From: Leptospira biflexa serovar Patoc strain 'Patoc 1 (Paris)'
Lineage (GTDB): Bacteria; Spirochaetota; Leptospiria; Leptospirales; Leptospiraceae
Length of the DNA: 64,000 bases
Direction of reading: 5' to 3'
Assembly: GCF_000017685.1 (NCBI RefSeq)
Contig: NC_010844.1
Span: forward strand, 1 to 64,000
Positions 53,101 to 63,338 of the stretch are shown one piece after another; the first letter of the stretch is position 1, and every line of letters begins with the position of its first letter. The position numbers and the translations under genes are program-made. Under the pieces are notes generated by a model. It saw nothing but the letters and a program-made list of their open reading frames with translations. It was not told the DNA's origin and made no database searches.

Positions 53101-53225
53101 ACTAGTTTCAACAATCCAAAACTATTCCATTTTCAAAACGAAGGATTTTTCTTGTACATTCAATTCTTTTTATCTAGAAACAGATTTTTTGCCAATTATC
53201 GGCTGTTCTACGAATTCGGACAAAG

Positions 53226-53453
53226 ATGAAAATTGTCATCAAAGTGAAATCAAACCAAAAGATCCAAAGTTTGGAATTTAAATCCGAGACGGAATGCATT
53301 GCAAAATTAAAATCATTGCCGGTGAAAGGCAAAGCCAATCAGGAATTAGTTGGTCTTCTATCAAAGCATTACGGCGTCACAAAAAAGGAGATCCAAATCA
53401 TTTCTGGTCATTTTTCAAATATAAAAACAGTGGAAATCCTCAATCTGAATTGA
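53226..53453 (+). CDS. DUF167 (YggU) family protein
   Basis: 75 residues with the full DUF167 pattern: MKIVIKVKSNQ at the start, VKGKANQELVGLLSKHYGVTKKEIQIISGHFSNIKTVEI to the end. The length is at the short end of the family. Function unknown; homologues are small cytosolic alpha/beta proteins. It is divergent from the metzincin gene and upstream of the exporter operon, without obvious coupling to either. Confidence 0.85.
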   Translation: MKIVIKVKSNQKIQSLEFKSETECIAKLKSLPVKGKANQELVGLLSKHYGVTKKEIQIISGHFSNIKTVEILNLN

Positions 53454-53564
53454 TAAGTATCAATCTCCCTCTCCTCTCGCCATTCGTTTTTTCTGTTCAC
53501 AGGATTGTTACAAAATCGTAATCTGTACCAATTGACAATCTCTAAGAACGTCCGGAAAATTACC

Positions 53565-54278
53565 ATGACACACCCTTCACCGCTTCTCCAAACCAAGAAC
53601 CTCGGAAAAACGTACCAAGTTGGTGAAGTACCCCTCGTTGCTCTCCATTCCGTCAATTTAGATTTTTTTGAAGGGGAACTGGTTGTTATGTTAGGGGCCT
53701 CAGGTTCTGGCAAATCTACCCTTCTCAATATCTTAGGTGGTTTGGATACTGCCACAACTGGGGAAGTGTTCTTCCATAGAAACACGTTAGCTCTCGAGTC
53801 AGATGAAGGTCTCACACTTTACAGAAGGAACCATGTGGGTTTTGTGTTTCAGTTCTATAATTTAATCCCAAGTTTGACTGCAGAAGAAAACGTAAGACTC
53901 GTGACGGATCTATCCAAAAATTCCATGTCACCATTGGATGCTCTCACTCTTGTTAAATTGGCAGATAGAAAAGACCACTTCCCAGCACAACTTTCAGGTG
54001 GGGAACAACAACGTGTCGCCATCGCACGTGCCATTGCCAAAAGACCTGAACTCTTGTTATGTGATGAACCAACGGGAGCATTGGATTTTAAAACAGGAAG
54101 GATTGTATTAGAAGCAATCACTGGGATCAACCAAGGATTAGGAACCACCACCGTTGTGATCACGCACAATGAATCAATCGCACAAATTGCAGACCGAATC
54201 ATTCTTGTCAAAGACGGAACGATTGTTTCTGACACAAAGAACAAACATAAAAAATCAGTTTCAGAGGTGAGTTGGTGA
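53565..54278 (+). CDS. MacB/LolD-type ABC ATPase
   Basis: 237 residues from the ATG at 53565 (GGAAAA upstream; a TTG 60 nt earlier is unlikely). Walker A is GASGSGKST near residue 44, the Q-loop is [20 protein letters not shown], the signature [16 protein letters not shown], Walker [13 protein letters not shown] and the switch His [10 protein letters not shown]. It belongs to the LolD/MacB group that works with FtsX-fold permeases. Its stop overlaps the permease start (GTGA), and the adaptor gene follows, so the three form one exporter. Confidence 0.92.
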   Translation: MTHPSPLLQTKNLGKTYQVGEVPLVALHSVNLDFFEGELVVMLGASGSGKSTLLNILGGLDTATTGEVFFHRNTLALESDEGLTLYRRNHVGFVFQFYNLIPSLTAEENVRLVTDLSKNSMSPLDALTLVKLADRKDHFPAQLSGGEQQRVAIARAIAKRPELLLCDEPTGALDFKTGRIVLEAITGINQGLGTTTVVITHNESIAQIADRIILVKDGTIVSDTKNKHKKSVSEVSW

Positions 54279-56623
54279 TCGGCTCCACTCTCAATTTAAA
54301 ACTGTTACGAGATCTAAAATCGATCTCCTTACAAGGATTAACTGTTGGGCTTGTCATTGCAGCAGGTCTTAGTTATTTCTCAGCTTCATGGTCATCTTAC
54401 TTTTCTTTATTACAAGCAAAGGAACAATTTTACAGCAAACAAAGTTTATGTGATGGGTTTGTTTATTTGAATCGTGCTCCCAATTTTTTGGAAAGGAAAA
54501 TTGTTGGCTTACCTGGAATTACCAGTTTCGAAACAAGGATTTCCAAAGAGATAGTCCTTGATTTTCCGACGGAAGTATATCCATCAGCAGCTCAACTTTT
54601 GTCCTTAACCGATCACATCAATACAATTTATTTAACCAAAGGATCTCTCCCAAAACAAAACCAAGAAGTGGTGATTAGCGAAAGTTTTGCCAAAGCAAAT
54701 GATTTAGAACCGGGGGCAGAATTATCCACGATCATTGGAGGAAAACGTGTCCTTCTCACTGTCACAGGGATTGGATTATCACCAGAATATGTGTATGTCT
54801 TTCGCCCTGGGAACCCTCTCCCAGATGACAAACACTATGGAATCTTCTGGATGAAACGAGAAGCAATTGAAGCCAATTTTAATTTTGAATCTTCTTTTAA
54901 TCAGGTCATTTTCCAACTCACAAAAGATCCGTTAGCAAGAAAAAAAACATTACACGACTTAGATTTACTCCTCGATGAATACGGTGGCCTTGGTGCAAAG
55001 GAACGTAAGTTTTTACCTTCAGAATCATTTCTAAACGATGAATTTAGACAACTGAGGACAACGGCAGTTTTCCTTCCTGGAATCTTTCTTGCCATCGCCG
55101 CTTTTTTATTACACATTATCTCCAATCGTCTCATCACAAAAGAAAGAGAACAAATCGCAACCTTACGAGCATTAGGATACACTGCCATTCAAATTGTTTT
55201 CCATTATCTCAAACTCATTACCTTTATCACATCCATTAGCAGTTTGTTTGGAATTTTCATTGGTTATCTTCTTGGTAACGCGATGACAAATTTATATGGA
55301 GAATTTTATAAATTCCCCCATTTGATCCCAGTATTTCCACCTCTCCTGATATTATTTACTTTATTCTTTGGAATCTTCATTGGAGGGATAGGGACTCTTT
55401 TTTCCTTATATGGGATTATCAAATTAGACCCGGCACAAGCAATGCGCCCTGCCCCACCTGGGAAATACTCCATCGCATTTTGGGAATCATGGATCACAGA
55501 TTTACAAACCATCCAAAGGATGGTACTTCGCAACTTATTCAAAAGACCCATGCGGACACTACTAACGATTCTTGGATTATCAACCTCCATCATGATCATG
55601 ATCATTGGAAACTTCATCCAAGATACCGTTGGATCTCTATTGGATTTGCAGTTTAATATCATCCAACGGGAGTCGCTCACATTAACATTTCGTAATCCCA
55701 TCCCTGAGTCTGTTTTATTCGAACTGAAAGAGATGGATGGAGTCTTCATTGCAGAAGGACAAAGATCCATTCCGATTAAGATGACAAAAGATAGAAAGAG
55801 TAAAGACATCCTACTCACTGGACTGCCCGATCCTTCAGAATTAAGAAAAATTCTCGGGAAAGATTTAAAACCCATTCAAATTCCGATTTCTGGAATCATG
55901 GTAAACCAAGATTTAGCAAAACGTATGGACATCCAGATTGGTGAAACGATCCAAATCGAAACCCTCGATGGTGAAAAAAAGAAACTTTCTCTCCAAGTAA
56001 CTTCTTTGGCAAATGAAATCTTAGGACAAGGTGTATTCATAAATAAAGAGAATCTGAATCAAATCTTAGAGGAAGGAAAACTCATCAACACAGCATTACT
56101 CAAAACGGATCCAAACAAAGACATAGATTTAATCAAAGAATTTAAAGATGATCCATTAGTGATTGGTCTTTTTTCAAAAACAGCGATTCTAAAAGGATTT
56201 CAGGAAGTGATGCAGAGATCCTTACAATCTACCTCTGTCTTTATTTTAATTTTTACTGTCATCATTTCCATTGGTGTGATTTACAATACGGCAATGATCA
56301 CTCTTTCCGAAAGGATTTATGAATTAGGGAGTCTCAGAATTTTAGGATTCACTTTAAAAGAGGTTTTTGCCATCATTGCTTGGGAATTGTCATGGCAAAT
56401 TTTATGTGCCATTCCCATTGGATGTATCTTTGGATACCAAGTAGCAAATTTAATTTTAAATAGTAATGAGACAGAAGGATTCAAAATTCCTGCAACGATT
56501 TACCCTTCCACTTATTATTATTCCATTCTACTTGCATTATGCACAGCAGCCATTAGCTATTTGATTGTATTTCGGAAATTAAAAACCATGGACTTATTGA
56601 GTGTTTTAAAGGTAAGGGAATAA
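54275..56623 (+). CDS. FtsX-domain ABC permease
   Basis: 782 residues from GTG 54275 (TTG 54272 is the alternative). It has an N-terminal membrane helix, a periplasmic MacB-PCD-like domain, three helices around residues 265-385 (FtsX domain 1: [23 protein letters not shown]), a second periplasmic domain (~435-640) and a C-terminal FtsX domain ([26 protein letters not shown]). This duplicated layout is typical of lipoprotein- or peptide-extruding permeases. It lies in the operon between ATPase and adaptor. The substrate is unknown. Confidence 0.88.
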   Translation: MIGSTLNLKLLRDLKSISLQGLTVGLVIAAGLSYFSASWSSYFSLLQAKEQFYSKQSLCDGFVYLNRAPNFLERKIVGLPGITSFETRISKEIVLDFPTEVYPSAAQLLSLTDHINTIYLTKGSLPKQNQEVVISESFAKANDLEPGAELSTIIGGKRVLLTVTGIGLSPEYVYVFRPGNPLPDDKHYGIFWMKREAIEANFNFESSFNQVIFQLTKDPLARKKTLHDLDLLLDEYGGLGAKERKFLPSESFLNDEFRQLRTTAVFLPGIFLAIAAFLLHIISNRLITKEREQIATLRALGYTAIQIVFHYLKLITFITSISSLFGIFIGYLLGNAMTNLYGEFYKFPHLIPVFPPLLILFTLFFGIFIGGIGTLFSLYGIIKLDPAQAMRPAPPGKYSIAFWESWITDLQTIQRMVLRNLFKRPMRTLLTILGLSTSIMIMIIGNFIQDTVGSLLDLQFNIIQRESLTLTFRNPIPESVLFELKEMDGVFIAEGQRSIPIKMTKDRKSKDILLTGLPDPSELRKILGKDLKPIQIPISGIMVNQDLAKRMDIQIGETIQIETLDGEKKKLSLQVTSLANEILGQGVFINKENLNQILEEGKLINTALLKTDPNKDIDLIKEFKDDPLVIGLFSKTAILKGFQEVMQRSLQSTSVFILIFTVIISIGVIYNTAMITLSERIYELGSLRILGFTLKEVFAIIAWELSWQILCAIPIGCIFGYQVANLILNSNETEGFKIPATIYPSTYYYSILLALCTAAISYLIVFRKLKTMDLLSVLKVRE

Positions 56624-56624
56624 A

Positions 56625-57500
56625 ATGTTGAAATTGGACTTCATAGAAATTTTAAAATCTAAGAATGCAAAAATTGGGATCGGAGTTTTACTCCTCATCG
56701 GTTTCTCTTTCCTTATCTTACGCAAAAACCCCAAACCTGTTGAGATTGCCCTTGTCACAAAAGGAACGTACCAACAAATCCTTTCCGTCCAAGGGAAATC
56801 AAAAATCAAAGAATTATATACAGTGTATTCGCCAGTGAACGGCGTGATGCGAAGAGTGGAACTCCATGCGGGTGACCAGGTGAAAAAAGGTATGACCCTC
56901 ATCACAGTAGATTGGGACATTGTGAAAACAGTCAAAGCCAATACGAATGGCCAAATCTTAAAAGTATACCGAGGAAGTGCAGGTCCCGTTGCCATGGGAG
57001 AAAGGATTATCGATTACGGTGATCTTTCACAACTGGAAATCATAGCTTATATCTTAACAGAAGACATGCCGGATCTTACACTGGAAGACCCTGTGAACAT
57101 TTCTGGATTTGGTGAACAAATCTTAAAAGGAAAAATAGAGAATATTGAACCTGCTGCCATTACCAAGGTATCTTCCCTTGGCGTGGAAGAACAACGAGTA
57201 CCCATTTCGATCGCATTTGATCCGCCAACGGGAATGGGTGACGGATACGAATTAGAATGTAAAATCATTCTCTTCGAAAAACCAAACTCGATTCTCATAC
57301 CAAGTTCAGCACTCTTCAGACAAGATGAGAAATGGGCAGTGTATACAGTTGAGAAGAAAAAAGCAACATTACGATTTGTAAACGTTGAGCACCAAAGCGA
57401 AGGGATGAGTCTCATCAAAGATGGTTTGCAAGAAGGAGAATCCATCATTCTGTATCCAGGGGATGGGATCACAAGTGGCACAAAAGTAATCGCTGAATAA
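56625..57500 (+). CDS. HlyD/MacA-like adaptor protein
   Basis: 291 residues. One N-terminal membrane helix (GIGVLLLIGFSFLIL), then a split lipoyl-like domain: VYSPVNGVMRRVELHAGDQVKKGMTLITVD and VKANTNGQILKVYRG follow one another directly, so the long coiled-coil hairpin of MacA is missing. Beta-barrel (VNISGFGEQILKGKIENIEP) and membrane-proximal domains (LIPSSALFRQDEKWAVYTVE) follow. The short form suggests it does not reach a TolC-type channel as MacA does. Starts 1 nt after the permease stop codon. Confidence 0.87.
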   Translation: MLKLDFIEILKSKNAKIGIGVLLLIGFSFLILRKNPKPVEIALVTKGTYQQILSVQGKSKIKELYTVYSPVNGVMRRVELHAGDQVKKGMTLITVDWDIVKTVKANTNGQILKVYRGSAGPVAMGERIIDYGDLSQLEIIAYILTEDMPDLTLEDPVNISGFGEQILKGKIENIEPAAITKVSSLGVEEQRVPISIAFDPPTGMGDGYELECKIILFEKPNSILIPSSALFRQDEKWAVYTVEKKKATLRFVNVEHQSEGMSLIKDGLQEGESIILYPGDGITSGTKVIAE

Positions 57501-57503
57501 AAC

Positions 57504-59282
57504 TTATTTGCCTTTGGGAAGAGTGAAGTAAAATTTAGATCCCTTCCCTACTTCACTCTGAACAAAAATTTTCCCATGATTTTTTTCTATAAATTCCTTA
57601 CAAAGGATCAAACCAAGGGTTGTGCCTCTTTCACCTAATGTTCCTGGCCTACTCTTTTGTTTGGCATCAATTTGAAAAAACGTACTTCGAATTTCATCCG
57701 AAATTCCTGTCCCAAAATCTTCCACTTGAATGGAAACTTGATCATCAATTGGTTCAGCTGAAATTTTTACCTGTCCACCTACATGAGAGTATTTGATCGC
57801 ATTGGAAACCAAGTTTCGTAAGATTGTTTCTAACATATTCTCATCGGCATAAACAAAAACATCATTCGAAACTTCATTTTGAATCCGAATCCCTTTATTT
57901 TCTGTCATAAACGTAAAATAGGATATGACTGTATCCACCGATGATTTCACAGAAATATTTTCTGGTAAAAAGGATATCTCATTGGTTTGAGACCTTGCCC
58001 ATGTTAATAAATTTTCGAGTAACGCATACACTTCACCTGATGATTGGTGTAAAATATTGAGATCATTTAGCATCCGTTTGGGAGACCTGGTCTCCATATC
58101 TTCTAGTAACATGCCAATGAAAGTATTCATCCCACCAATGGGACCCTTTAGATCATGGGATATGATTGAGAAAAATTTATCTTTTGTATGATTTAATAAT
58201 TCTAATTCCTTAAAATAACGAGCTGTCTCCTGCTCTGATTTTTTTCTAACATCAATATCACGAGATACACCGAGTAATTCTATTTCTGAGTTTTGGTTCT
58301 TTTGAAAGACTGTATTGGCTTCAATCCAAATCGTAGATCCATCCTTTCGCACTTGCTCAAGTTCATAGGCAAAAGGGATTTTCATACTAGAATTACGAAA
58401 ATCATTCATACGAGGTACCAACAATTCTTTTAATTTCAAATAAGAATCCGTCGTATACGTCTTAGAAATATGGATATCAGATGCTTCCTCAATTGAATAC
58501 CCAGTCACTTTTGCAATGGAGGGACTCACGTACGTGAACTTTTCTAAATCAAAATTCCATACCCAAATGATATCTGTAGAATTTTCAGCGAGTGACTTGT
58601 ATTTCTCTTCATCTTGGATTTGTCCTTTGATAAAGATATCAATGCACATTAATAAAAAGCCGAATGTCATAAGGACAGATATAATATAAAATAATAGATA
58701 TGTAACGTCTTGGATGGGTCCTTTCCCAAATGAAATTTGAGTGACCGAGACTTCTGTAAATGTATAAACAAGGAATCGAGCAAAAAGAAATAAACCACTG
58801 AAGAGAAAAAAATAAAAAATAAAATTTCCAGTTAGGTGTTGTTTCTTATTTTCCACATAGATCGTTTTTGCTGTGAGAAGGAATTGAACGCTAGGAAATA
58901 ATGAAAGAATCGAAATTCTATATTGTGGTGGGAATGTTGAAAACTGGTAGAATACAAGAATACCAAAAAGTACCACTGCAGAGAGGACTCCGATTCTCCA
59001 ATTTGATTTTTTCCCAAATAAATTTACAATGATCGTATGATAAAACACAATTGATAAAAATATGCATGTATTACCAAAACTGATGGATATCCAATCAGGG
59101 ATTTGACCCCGCAATGCTCCCATGACAATCCACCCAATGCCTTGCAATAAAGTCGCAAGTGACCACGCCTTTACCATCCTGAGTTTTTTAAAATAAAAAC
59201 CCGATGCAAACCACAGTCCAGCAGACATCAAAAGACATCCGACGATATTGATAAATACAACTGTTCTTGGATCTAAATTCAT
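57504..59282 (-). CDS. Membrane PAS sensor histidine kinase
   Basis: 592 residues from the ATG at 59282; a TTG at 59339 would add 19. Seven to eight hydrophobic segments in the first ~230 residues, a PAS domain with PAC-like tail (~235-355: STDIIWVWNFDLEKFTYVSPSIAKVTGY; VRKDGSTIWIEANTVF), HisKA with the phospho-His in FFSIISHDLKGPIGGM, and HATPase with NLVSNAIKYSHVGG, VEDFGTGISDE and GTTLGLILCKEFIEKNHG. No receiver domain. Convergent with the exporter operon (3-nt gap); no response regulator adjacent. Confidence 0.88.
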   Translation of the reverse strand: MNLDPRTVVFINIVGCLLMSAGLWFASGFYFKKLRMVKAWSLATLLQGIGWIVMGALRGQIPDWISISFGNTCIFLSIVFYHTIIVNLFGKKSNWRIGVLSAVVLFGILVFYQFSTFPPQYRISILSLFPSVQFLLTAKTIYVENKKQHLTGNFIFYFFLFSGLFLFARFLVYTFTEVSVTQISFGKGPIQDVTYLLFYIISVLMTFGFLLMCIDIFIKGQIQDEEKYKSLAENSTDIIWVWNFDLEKFTYVSPSIAKVTGYSIEEASDIHISKTYTTDSYLKLKELLVPRMNDFRNSSMKIPFAYELEQVRKDGSTIWIEANTVFQKNQNSEIELLGVSRDIDVRKKSEQETARYFKELELLNHTKDKFFSIISHDLKGPIGGMNTFIGMLLEDMETRSPKRMLNDLNILHQSSGEVYALLENLLTWARSQTNEISFLPENISVKSSVDTVISYFTFMTENKGIRIQNEVSNDVFVYADENMLETILRNLVSNAIKYSHVGGQVKISAEPIDDQVSIQVEDFGTGISDEIRSTFFQIDAKQKSRPGTLGERGTTLGLILCKEFIEKNHGKIFVQSEVGKGSKFYFTLPKGK

Positions 59283-59425
59283 GAATTTCGAAAGGATAAC
59301 GAGTATTTGTATAGAAAAATGACAAGATTCGAAACGCAACTCATTTTAAGTCAATAGCGGATAATATGATTCCATTCAGAATGATTCCAATCTAGTACCT
59401 CCACTAAATATGGAACAAACCCCGT

Positions 59426-59986
59426 TTAGGCCAAACGAGTGTTATAAAACAATCGATTGAATAGTATTTTGAATGATTCTTTAAATTGGTCTGTGAGGTT
59501 TTGGTTTGCTATCACATTCGATCTTGTGCGCGCTCCTTTGGAAACGGAAAGTGCATTCCCATGAATGAAATCAACCAAAATGTCTCGTGTGAGTTCAGGA
59601 TTTTCGTATGGCTTTAAGGCAAGGATCAAATCTAAAATCCTATCATTGAACATGGTAACTGCTGGATATTCTTGCCTCGGACTTTGGATCAAGTATAAAG
59701 ACAAATCAAGATATTGAATGAAAAATGATCGATATTCGATGAGAACAAATTCCAGTTTTTTTTGCGGATTCTCATTTCCAATTCCCTCATCCAATCTCAG
59801 ACTTTCATAAAATTTGCGAAATACAACCTCCACTAACTCCGCCATGAGTTGGTCTTTATTTTTAAAGTAATAGTAAATGGTCATCGGATCGATGGATAAA
59901 TGTTCTGCGAGTTTACGCATACTCAAAGATTTTAATCCTTCTTTTTTTAACATTCGTAGGGCTTGATTTGTAATTTTTTCTTTCAT
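59426..59986 (-). CDS. TetR-family repressor with palindromic operator
   Basis: 186 residues from the ATG at 59986 (a longer frame would run through the operator into the divergent gene). HTH SMRKLAEHLSIDPMTIYYYFKNKDQLM at residues 22-48; the C-terminal domain is of the TetR ligand-binding type. It is divergent from the reductase gene, with a perfect 19-bp palindrome between them, so autoregulation and control of that gene are likely. Confidence 0.87.
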   Translation of the reverse strand: MKEKITNQALRMLKKEGLKSLSMRKLAEHLSIDPMTIYYYFKNKDQLMAELVEVVFRKFYESLRLDEGIGNENPQKKLEFVLIEYRSFFIQYLDLSLYLIQSPRQEYPAVTMFNDRILDLILALKPYENPELTRDILVDFIHGNALSVSKGARTRSNVIANQNLTDQFKESFKILFNRLFYNTRLA

Positions 59987-59995
59987 TTTCAGAAT

Positions 59996-60014
59996 ATTTC
60001 TACAGTGTAGAAAT
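59996..60014. promoter_or_regulatory. TetR operator palindrome
   Basis: Perfect 19-nt palindrome ATTTCTACAGTGTAGAAAT centred on G60005, extending one more base pair each side. It lies between the TetR start (59986) and the reductase start (60015) and abuts the latter's ATG, leaving no Shine-Dalgarno. The reductase mRNA may be leaderless. Confidence 0.75.
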
Positions 60015-60551
60015 ATGGTATCATTAAAAGCATATATTGCAAGTAGCCTGGACGGATTCATTGCAAAAAAAGATGGATCGGTCGACTGGCTTCACGCCGA
60101 AAAATACCAACTGGAAAAGGAAGACTTTGGATACGAAAGATTTATGGAATCAATCGATTGTATCGTGATGGGAAGAATTACCTTTGAAACCGTTTTGCAG
60201 TTTGAACCTTATCCTTTCGAAACAGTACCTGTCATTGTGGTATCAAAGAATCCAAATTACCAAATAGAATCGAAGCATCAAATTTCAATCTTCACTCGTC
60301 CGCTTCGTGAACTGGTTCCATTCCTTGAAACTAAAGGTTATCAAAATGTCTATGTGGATGGTGGCAAATTGATCCAGTCTATTCTTATGGAATCTCTATT
60401 GGATACAATCACAATCACACAAATTCCCATTTTACTTGGGAGTGGGATCCCACTCTTTGGTGTTACCGAGAACGAGATTGAATTGAAACATAGAAAAACA
60501 CAATCCTATCCCAATGGTTTTGTCCAAACTGAATATGAGATTCTGAAATAA
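60015..60551 (+). CDS. DHFR-like (RibD C-terminal) reductase
   Basis: 178 residues with the bacterial dihydrofolate-reductase-like fold of the RibD C-terminal/YyaP group: MVSLKAYIASSLDGFIAKKDGSVDWL, IDCIVMGRITFETV, VPVIVVSKNP, VYVDGGKLIQSILMESLLDTITITQIPILLGSGIPLF. It probably uses NADPH; the substrate is unknown. ATG immediately follows the TetR palindrome, so repression is expected. Confidence 0.87.
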   Translation: MVSLKAYIASSLDGFIAKKDGSVDWLHAEKYQLEKEDFGYERFMESIDCIVMGRITFETVLQFEPYPFETVPVIVVSKNPNYQIESKHQISIFTRPLRELVPFLETKGYQNVYVDGGKLIQSILMESLLDTITITQIPILLGSGIPLFGVTENEIELKHRKTQSYPNGFVQTEYEILK

Positions 60552-60645
60552 AGGGTGTGATTCGAACGTCTGGCAAAGTTAACGTTAAAAATGAAAATAC
60601 CTAATTTAAGACGACTAAGAAAGACAATTTCTAAAGGAAAATCAA

Positions 60646-60674
60646 TTGACAAAAGAGGTCACAATGGTCACAAT
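60646..60674 (+). promoter_or_regulatory. Toxin-antitoxin promoter with direct-repeat operator
   Basis: -35 TTGACA (60646-60651), 17-nt spacer, -10 CACAAT (60669-60674). GGTCACAAT occurs twice in tandem (60657-60665 and 60666-60674) and covers the spacer and -10, a natural place for antitoxin autorepression. A 31-codon frame, ATG 60591 to TGA 60686, overlaps the antitoxin start by 4 nt (ATGA) but its reality is uncertain, because it runs through this promoter. Confidence 0.5.
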
Positions 60675-60682
60675 TTTAAATT

Positions 60683-60988
60683 ATGATATCGGTCGGAATA
60701 CGCGAATTAAAATCTCACCTAAGCCAATATATCGAATTAGTAAAAAATGGTGAAAATGTGCTAATTACAGAGCACAACAGAGTTGTTGCAGAACTCAAAT
60801 ATCCGGGAAAAGAAAACTCCGACAATAATGTACAAAAAATTCTGAATCAACTTGCAAGCGAAGGAAAATTAATTCCTGCTAAACGAAAATCCACACAAAT
60901 TAGTAAAATTCCAAAACAAAACCTAAATCATAAAAAACAAGGTGATTGGTGGACCTTATACCAAGACTCAAAAGAAGATAAGTTTTAA
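60683..60988 (+). CDS. Phd/YefM-type antitoxin
   Basis: 101 residues. The N-terminal Phd/YefM fold is clear: SVGIRELKSHLSQYIELVKNGENVLITEHNRVVAEL. The C-terminal part (from ~50) is basic and likely disordered until it binds and blocks the toxin; it ends with GDWWTLYQD. The PIN toxin gene starts 5 nt downstream. It should also repress its own promoter through the DNA-binding N-terminus. Confidence 0.88.
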   Translation: MISVGIRELKSHLSQYIELVKNGENVLITEHNRVVAELKYPGKENSDNNVQKILNQLASEGKLIPAKRKSTQISKIPKQNLNHKKQGDWWTLYQDSKEDKF

Positions 60989-60993
60989 TATAG

Positions 60994-61431
60994 ATGATCT
61001 ACTATATTGAAACTAGCATTATCCTTTCTATCATTCTAGGGGATCATTTTAATGATAAAGCAGTAAAAATTTGGAATGCTCCTAGCGAAAAAGTGAGTTC
61101 TATCCTTACCCTAATAGAAGCGACGATCGTTTTAAGAAGATTTTTTAAAAATAACAAAAAGAACCTTCCTACGCAATGGCTTTCAAAGCATGAAAAACTT
61201 CTAAAAGAATTACTTTCTGAATGTTCCCTAATGAAAATTGACGAGAGTATTCAATCGATAATAGAATTAAAGAAGGATATTGCAGATTGTAGGTCTTTAG
61301 ATGGTATTCATATTGCAACTGCAATTTTCTTAAAAGATGTTATGCATTCATCAAACTTTGCATTTCATAGTTTTGATACTAGAGTAAATGAAGTAGCTGC
61401 AAAATTCGGATTAAGACCAAACATCGCATAA
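60994..61431 (+). CDS. vapC: VapC-type PIN-domain toxin
   Basis: 145-residue PIN RNase. Acidic residues: Glu in YIETSIIL (the usual Asp is Glu here), Glu in LIEATIVLRRF, Asp in RSLDGIHIATAIFL and Asp in FHSFDTRVNEVAAKFG. The pattern is complete enough for metal-dependent cleavage of RNA, often initiator tRNA in the family. The antitoxin gene lies 5 nt upstream. The stop codon is inside GCATAAC, which resembles an integron R'' box, but no attC follows. Confidence 0.88.
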   Translation: MIYYIETSIILSIILGDHFNDKAVKIWNAPSEKVSSILTLIEATIVLRRFFKNNKKNLPTQWLSKHEKLLKELLSECSLMKIDESIQSIIELKKDIADCRSLDGIHIATAIFLKDVMHSSNFAFHSFDTRVNEVAAKFGLRPNIA

Positions 61432-61484
61432 CATCGCGGTGGAGCTGTATTTCCGTAGAAACAGTAAAGATCAAAATATAACTC

Positions 61485-62270
61485 ATGCGAAAAATCCTTA
61501 CCCCACACGACGAAAGACTGACTGATTACTCCCTTCTAAAATCGAAGGAATCCCCGTCTGATTCTTTTGTAGCTGATCATGAAAAAACAGCCGTTAGACT
61601 GCTTTTATCAAATTTTGAAGTCGTATCGGTTTTTTGCACCGAAAAATATTGGCAAAAACACAAAAACCTCATCGATTCCAAGTTAAAAGATGAGGAGAAG
61701 TGTTATGTTGCAGATCAATCCATATTTGAAGAAACCATTGGTTTCCATGTCCACCAAGGGTTTATGGCGGTCGGAAAACAAAAATGGGCAAAGGAAGAAG
61801 ACCTGACCTTCCCCATCCTCATCATCAATGCAATTGTTGATAGTGAAAATATAGGTTCTATCCTACGCAATGCGGCAGCATTCGGCATAAAGTCCATACT
61901 CTTTGATTCCAAATCAGCATCACCATACCTCAGAAGGTCTGTCAGAGTCTCGATGGGTGCGATCTTCCAATTGCAGTTAGCAAAAACGACAAACCTCCCC
62001 GATTCGATCCAACGATTGAAAGAGAGACCAACAAATCTCGTCGCACTTGCTCTCCCCAAAGAAAATTCGCATCACCTATCAAAAACAAAAACGATCCAAG
62101 AGATTGGAAAACTGGAGAACCTAGTCCTCATCGTTGGCAATGAAGCAAATGGAATTGAGGAAGGTGTACTCGACGCAAGTGATGTGATTGGTTATATACC
62201 GATGCAAAATAACATCGATTCTCTGAATGTTTCCCATGCCTTGGCTGTGGCACTATCCCACCTACTCTAA
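61485..62270 (+). CDS. TrmH/SpoU-family RNA methyltransferase
   Basis: 261 residues. A short N-terminal substrate-binding region is followed by the SPOUT knot: motif 1 NAIVDSENIGSILRNAAAFG, motif 2 LVLIVGNEANGIEEGVLDASD, motif 3 IPMQNNIDSLNVSHALAVALSHLL. This transfers a methyl from AdoMet to a ribose 2'-OH in rRNA or tRNA. The exact target cannot be told. Monocistronic, convergent with the srkA-like gene (3-nt gap). Confidence 0.88.
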   Translation: MRKILTPHDERLTDYSLLKSKESPSDSFVADHEKTAVRLLLSNFEVVSVFCTEKYWQKHKNLIDSKLKDEEKCYVADQSIFEETIGFHVHQGFMAVGKQKWAKEEDLTFPILIINAIVDSENIGSILRNAAAFGIKSILFDSKSASPYLRRSVRVSMGAIFQLQLAKTTNLPDSIQRLKERPTNLVALALPKENSHHLSKTKTIQEIGKLENLVLIVGNEANGIEEGVLDASDVIGYIPMQNNIDSLNVSHALAVALSHLL

Positions 62271-62273
62271 GGA

Positions 62274-63320
62274 TTAGTTCTCCCAATCCCAAAAAAAATC
62301 TTTATTCGTCATTTCTGGTTCTATGTTTTCTTTCGATGCAGAAGGCGAAGGATTGGCTTCATCTAAATCACGATTTGCATTTTCTAAATCCAAAGTTTCT
62401 TTTAACCAATATTCTTCTGTTCCAAAATGTGGGAAAAGTGATGGAAACGATGGATCCTCCCAACGTTTCCCAATCCATGCGGCATAATGGATGAATCGAA
62501 TGATACGTAACGGTTCAATTAACTTGAGCCAATTTTCATCAAAGTCTGCAAACATACAGTAACCAGCAAAAAAATCAAAGAACTCATGTTTACGATCTGC
62601 TTCACCAAACGGAAGTAACATCCAAAAATCTTGTACGATGGGTCCATGTAAAAAATCATCAAAATCTAAAATGCTAAATCCATCCGCAGAGATTAATAAA
62701 TTCCCTTTGTGGCAATCGCCGTGGATCCTTTGGGAAGGAATTTGGTATTCTTTTGTCAGCGATTCAAAGATGGCAAAGGCACTTCGTGCATTTTTTTGAT
62801 ATCGGTCTGCCAAAGCAGAATTGGTGATGAATTTTTTGTCTAAGATATACTGTAATGCAGAAAGTCCATAACTTGGGATATCTAGTGATGGTCGACTTAC
62901 GATCTTACTTCTTTTCCCAACGGAATGGATCCTTCCCAGTAAGGCTCCCACTCGTTCCAAATCCTTCGATTGGATTTCTTCGACAATCCTTCCATTCCGT
63001 AATGGCCAAATGGCAAAATAAATTCCTTCCCATTCAAAAACTGATTTCCCATCGATGGTGATGGGAGCAAGTACTGGGATCTCTTCCGCCGATAACTCTT
63101 GTAAAAAGGAATGTTCCTCTAGGATTTGATGGTAATTCCATTTCCCTGGTCGATAGAATTTAACAACAATCCTTCCTGCTTTCGTCGTTTCGATATCGTA
63201 AACGCGATTCTCAACACTATTTAAAATAAAATATCGTCCGGTTGTTTCATACCCAAGGGATTCGATCGCATTTAAGATTGTATCGGGTGTTAATTGGTAA
63301 AAAGAATGATGGATGTTCAA
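62274..63320 (-). CDS. srkA: SrkA/YihE-like stress kinase
   Basis: 348-residue aminoglycoside-phosphotransferase-fold kinase of the RdoA/SrkA group. N-lobe YFILNSVENRVYDIETTKAGRIVVKFYRPGKW, catalytic loop QRIHGDCHKGNLLISADG (about residues 204-221), metal motif FSILDFDDFLHGP. E. coli SrkA limits damage from oxidative stress. The C-terminus carries an extra ~35 residues rich in Asn, Glu and Asp. Upstream, on the same strand, lies the diguanylate cyclase gene, 18 nt away, so they may be co-transcribed. Confidence 0.88.
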   Translation of the reverse strand: MNIHHSFYQLTPDTILNAIESLGYETTGRYFILNSVENRVYDIETTKAGRIVVKFYRPGKWNYHQILEEHSFLQELSAEEIPVLAPITIDGKSVFEWEGIYFAIWPLRNGRIVEEIQSKDLERVGALLGRIHSVGKRSKIVSRPSLDIPSYGLSALQYILDKKFITNSALADRYQKNARSAFAIFESLTKEYQIPSQRIHGDCHKGNLLISADGFSILDFDDFLHGPIVQDFWMLLPFGEADRKHEFFDFFAGYCMFADFDENWLKLIEPLRIIRFIHYAAWIGKRWEDPSFPSLFPHFGTEEYWLKETLDLENANRDLDEANPSPSASKENIEPEMTNKDFFWDWEN

Positions 63321-63338
63321 GTGGATAATCTGATAGTT

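Noticed and set aside
61426..61440. GCATAAC at the end of the VapC gene as a possible attC start
   Set aside because: No R' partner, no shared attC core and no matching cassette start upstream; a chance match at the stop codon.
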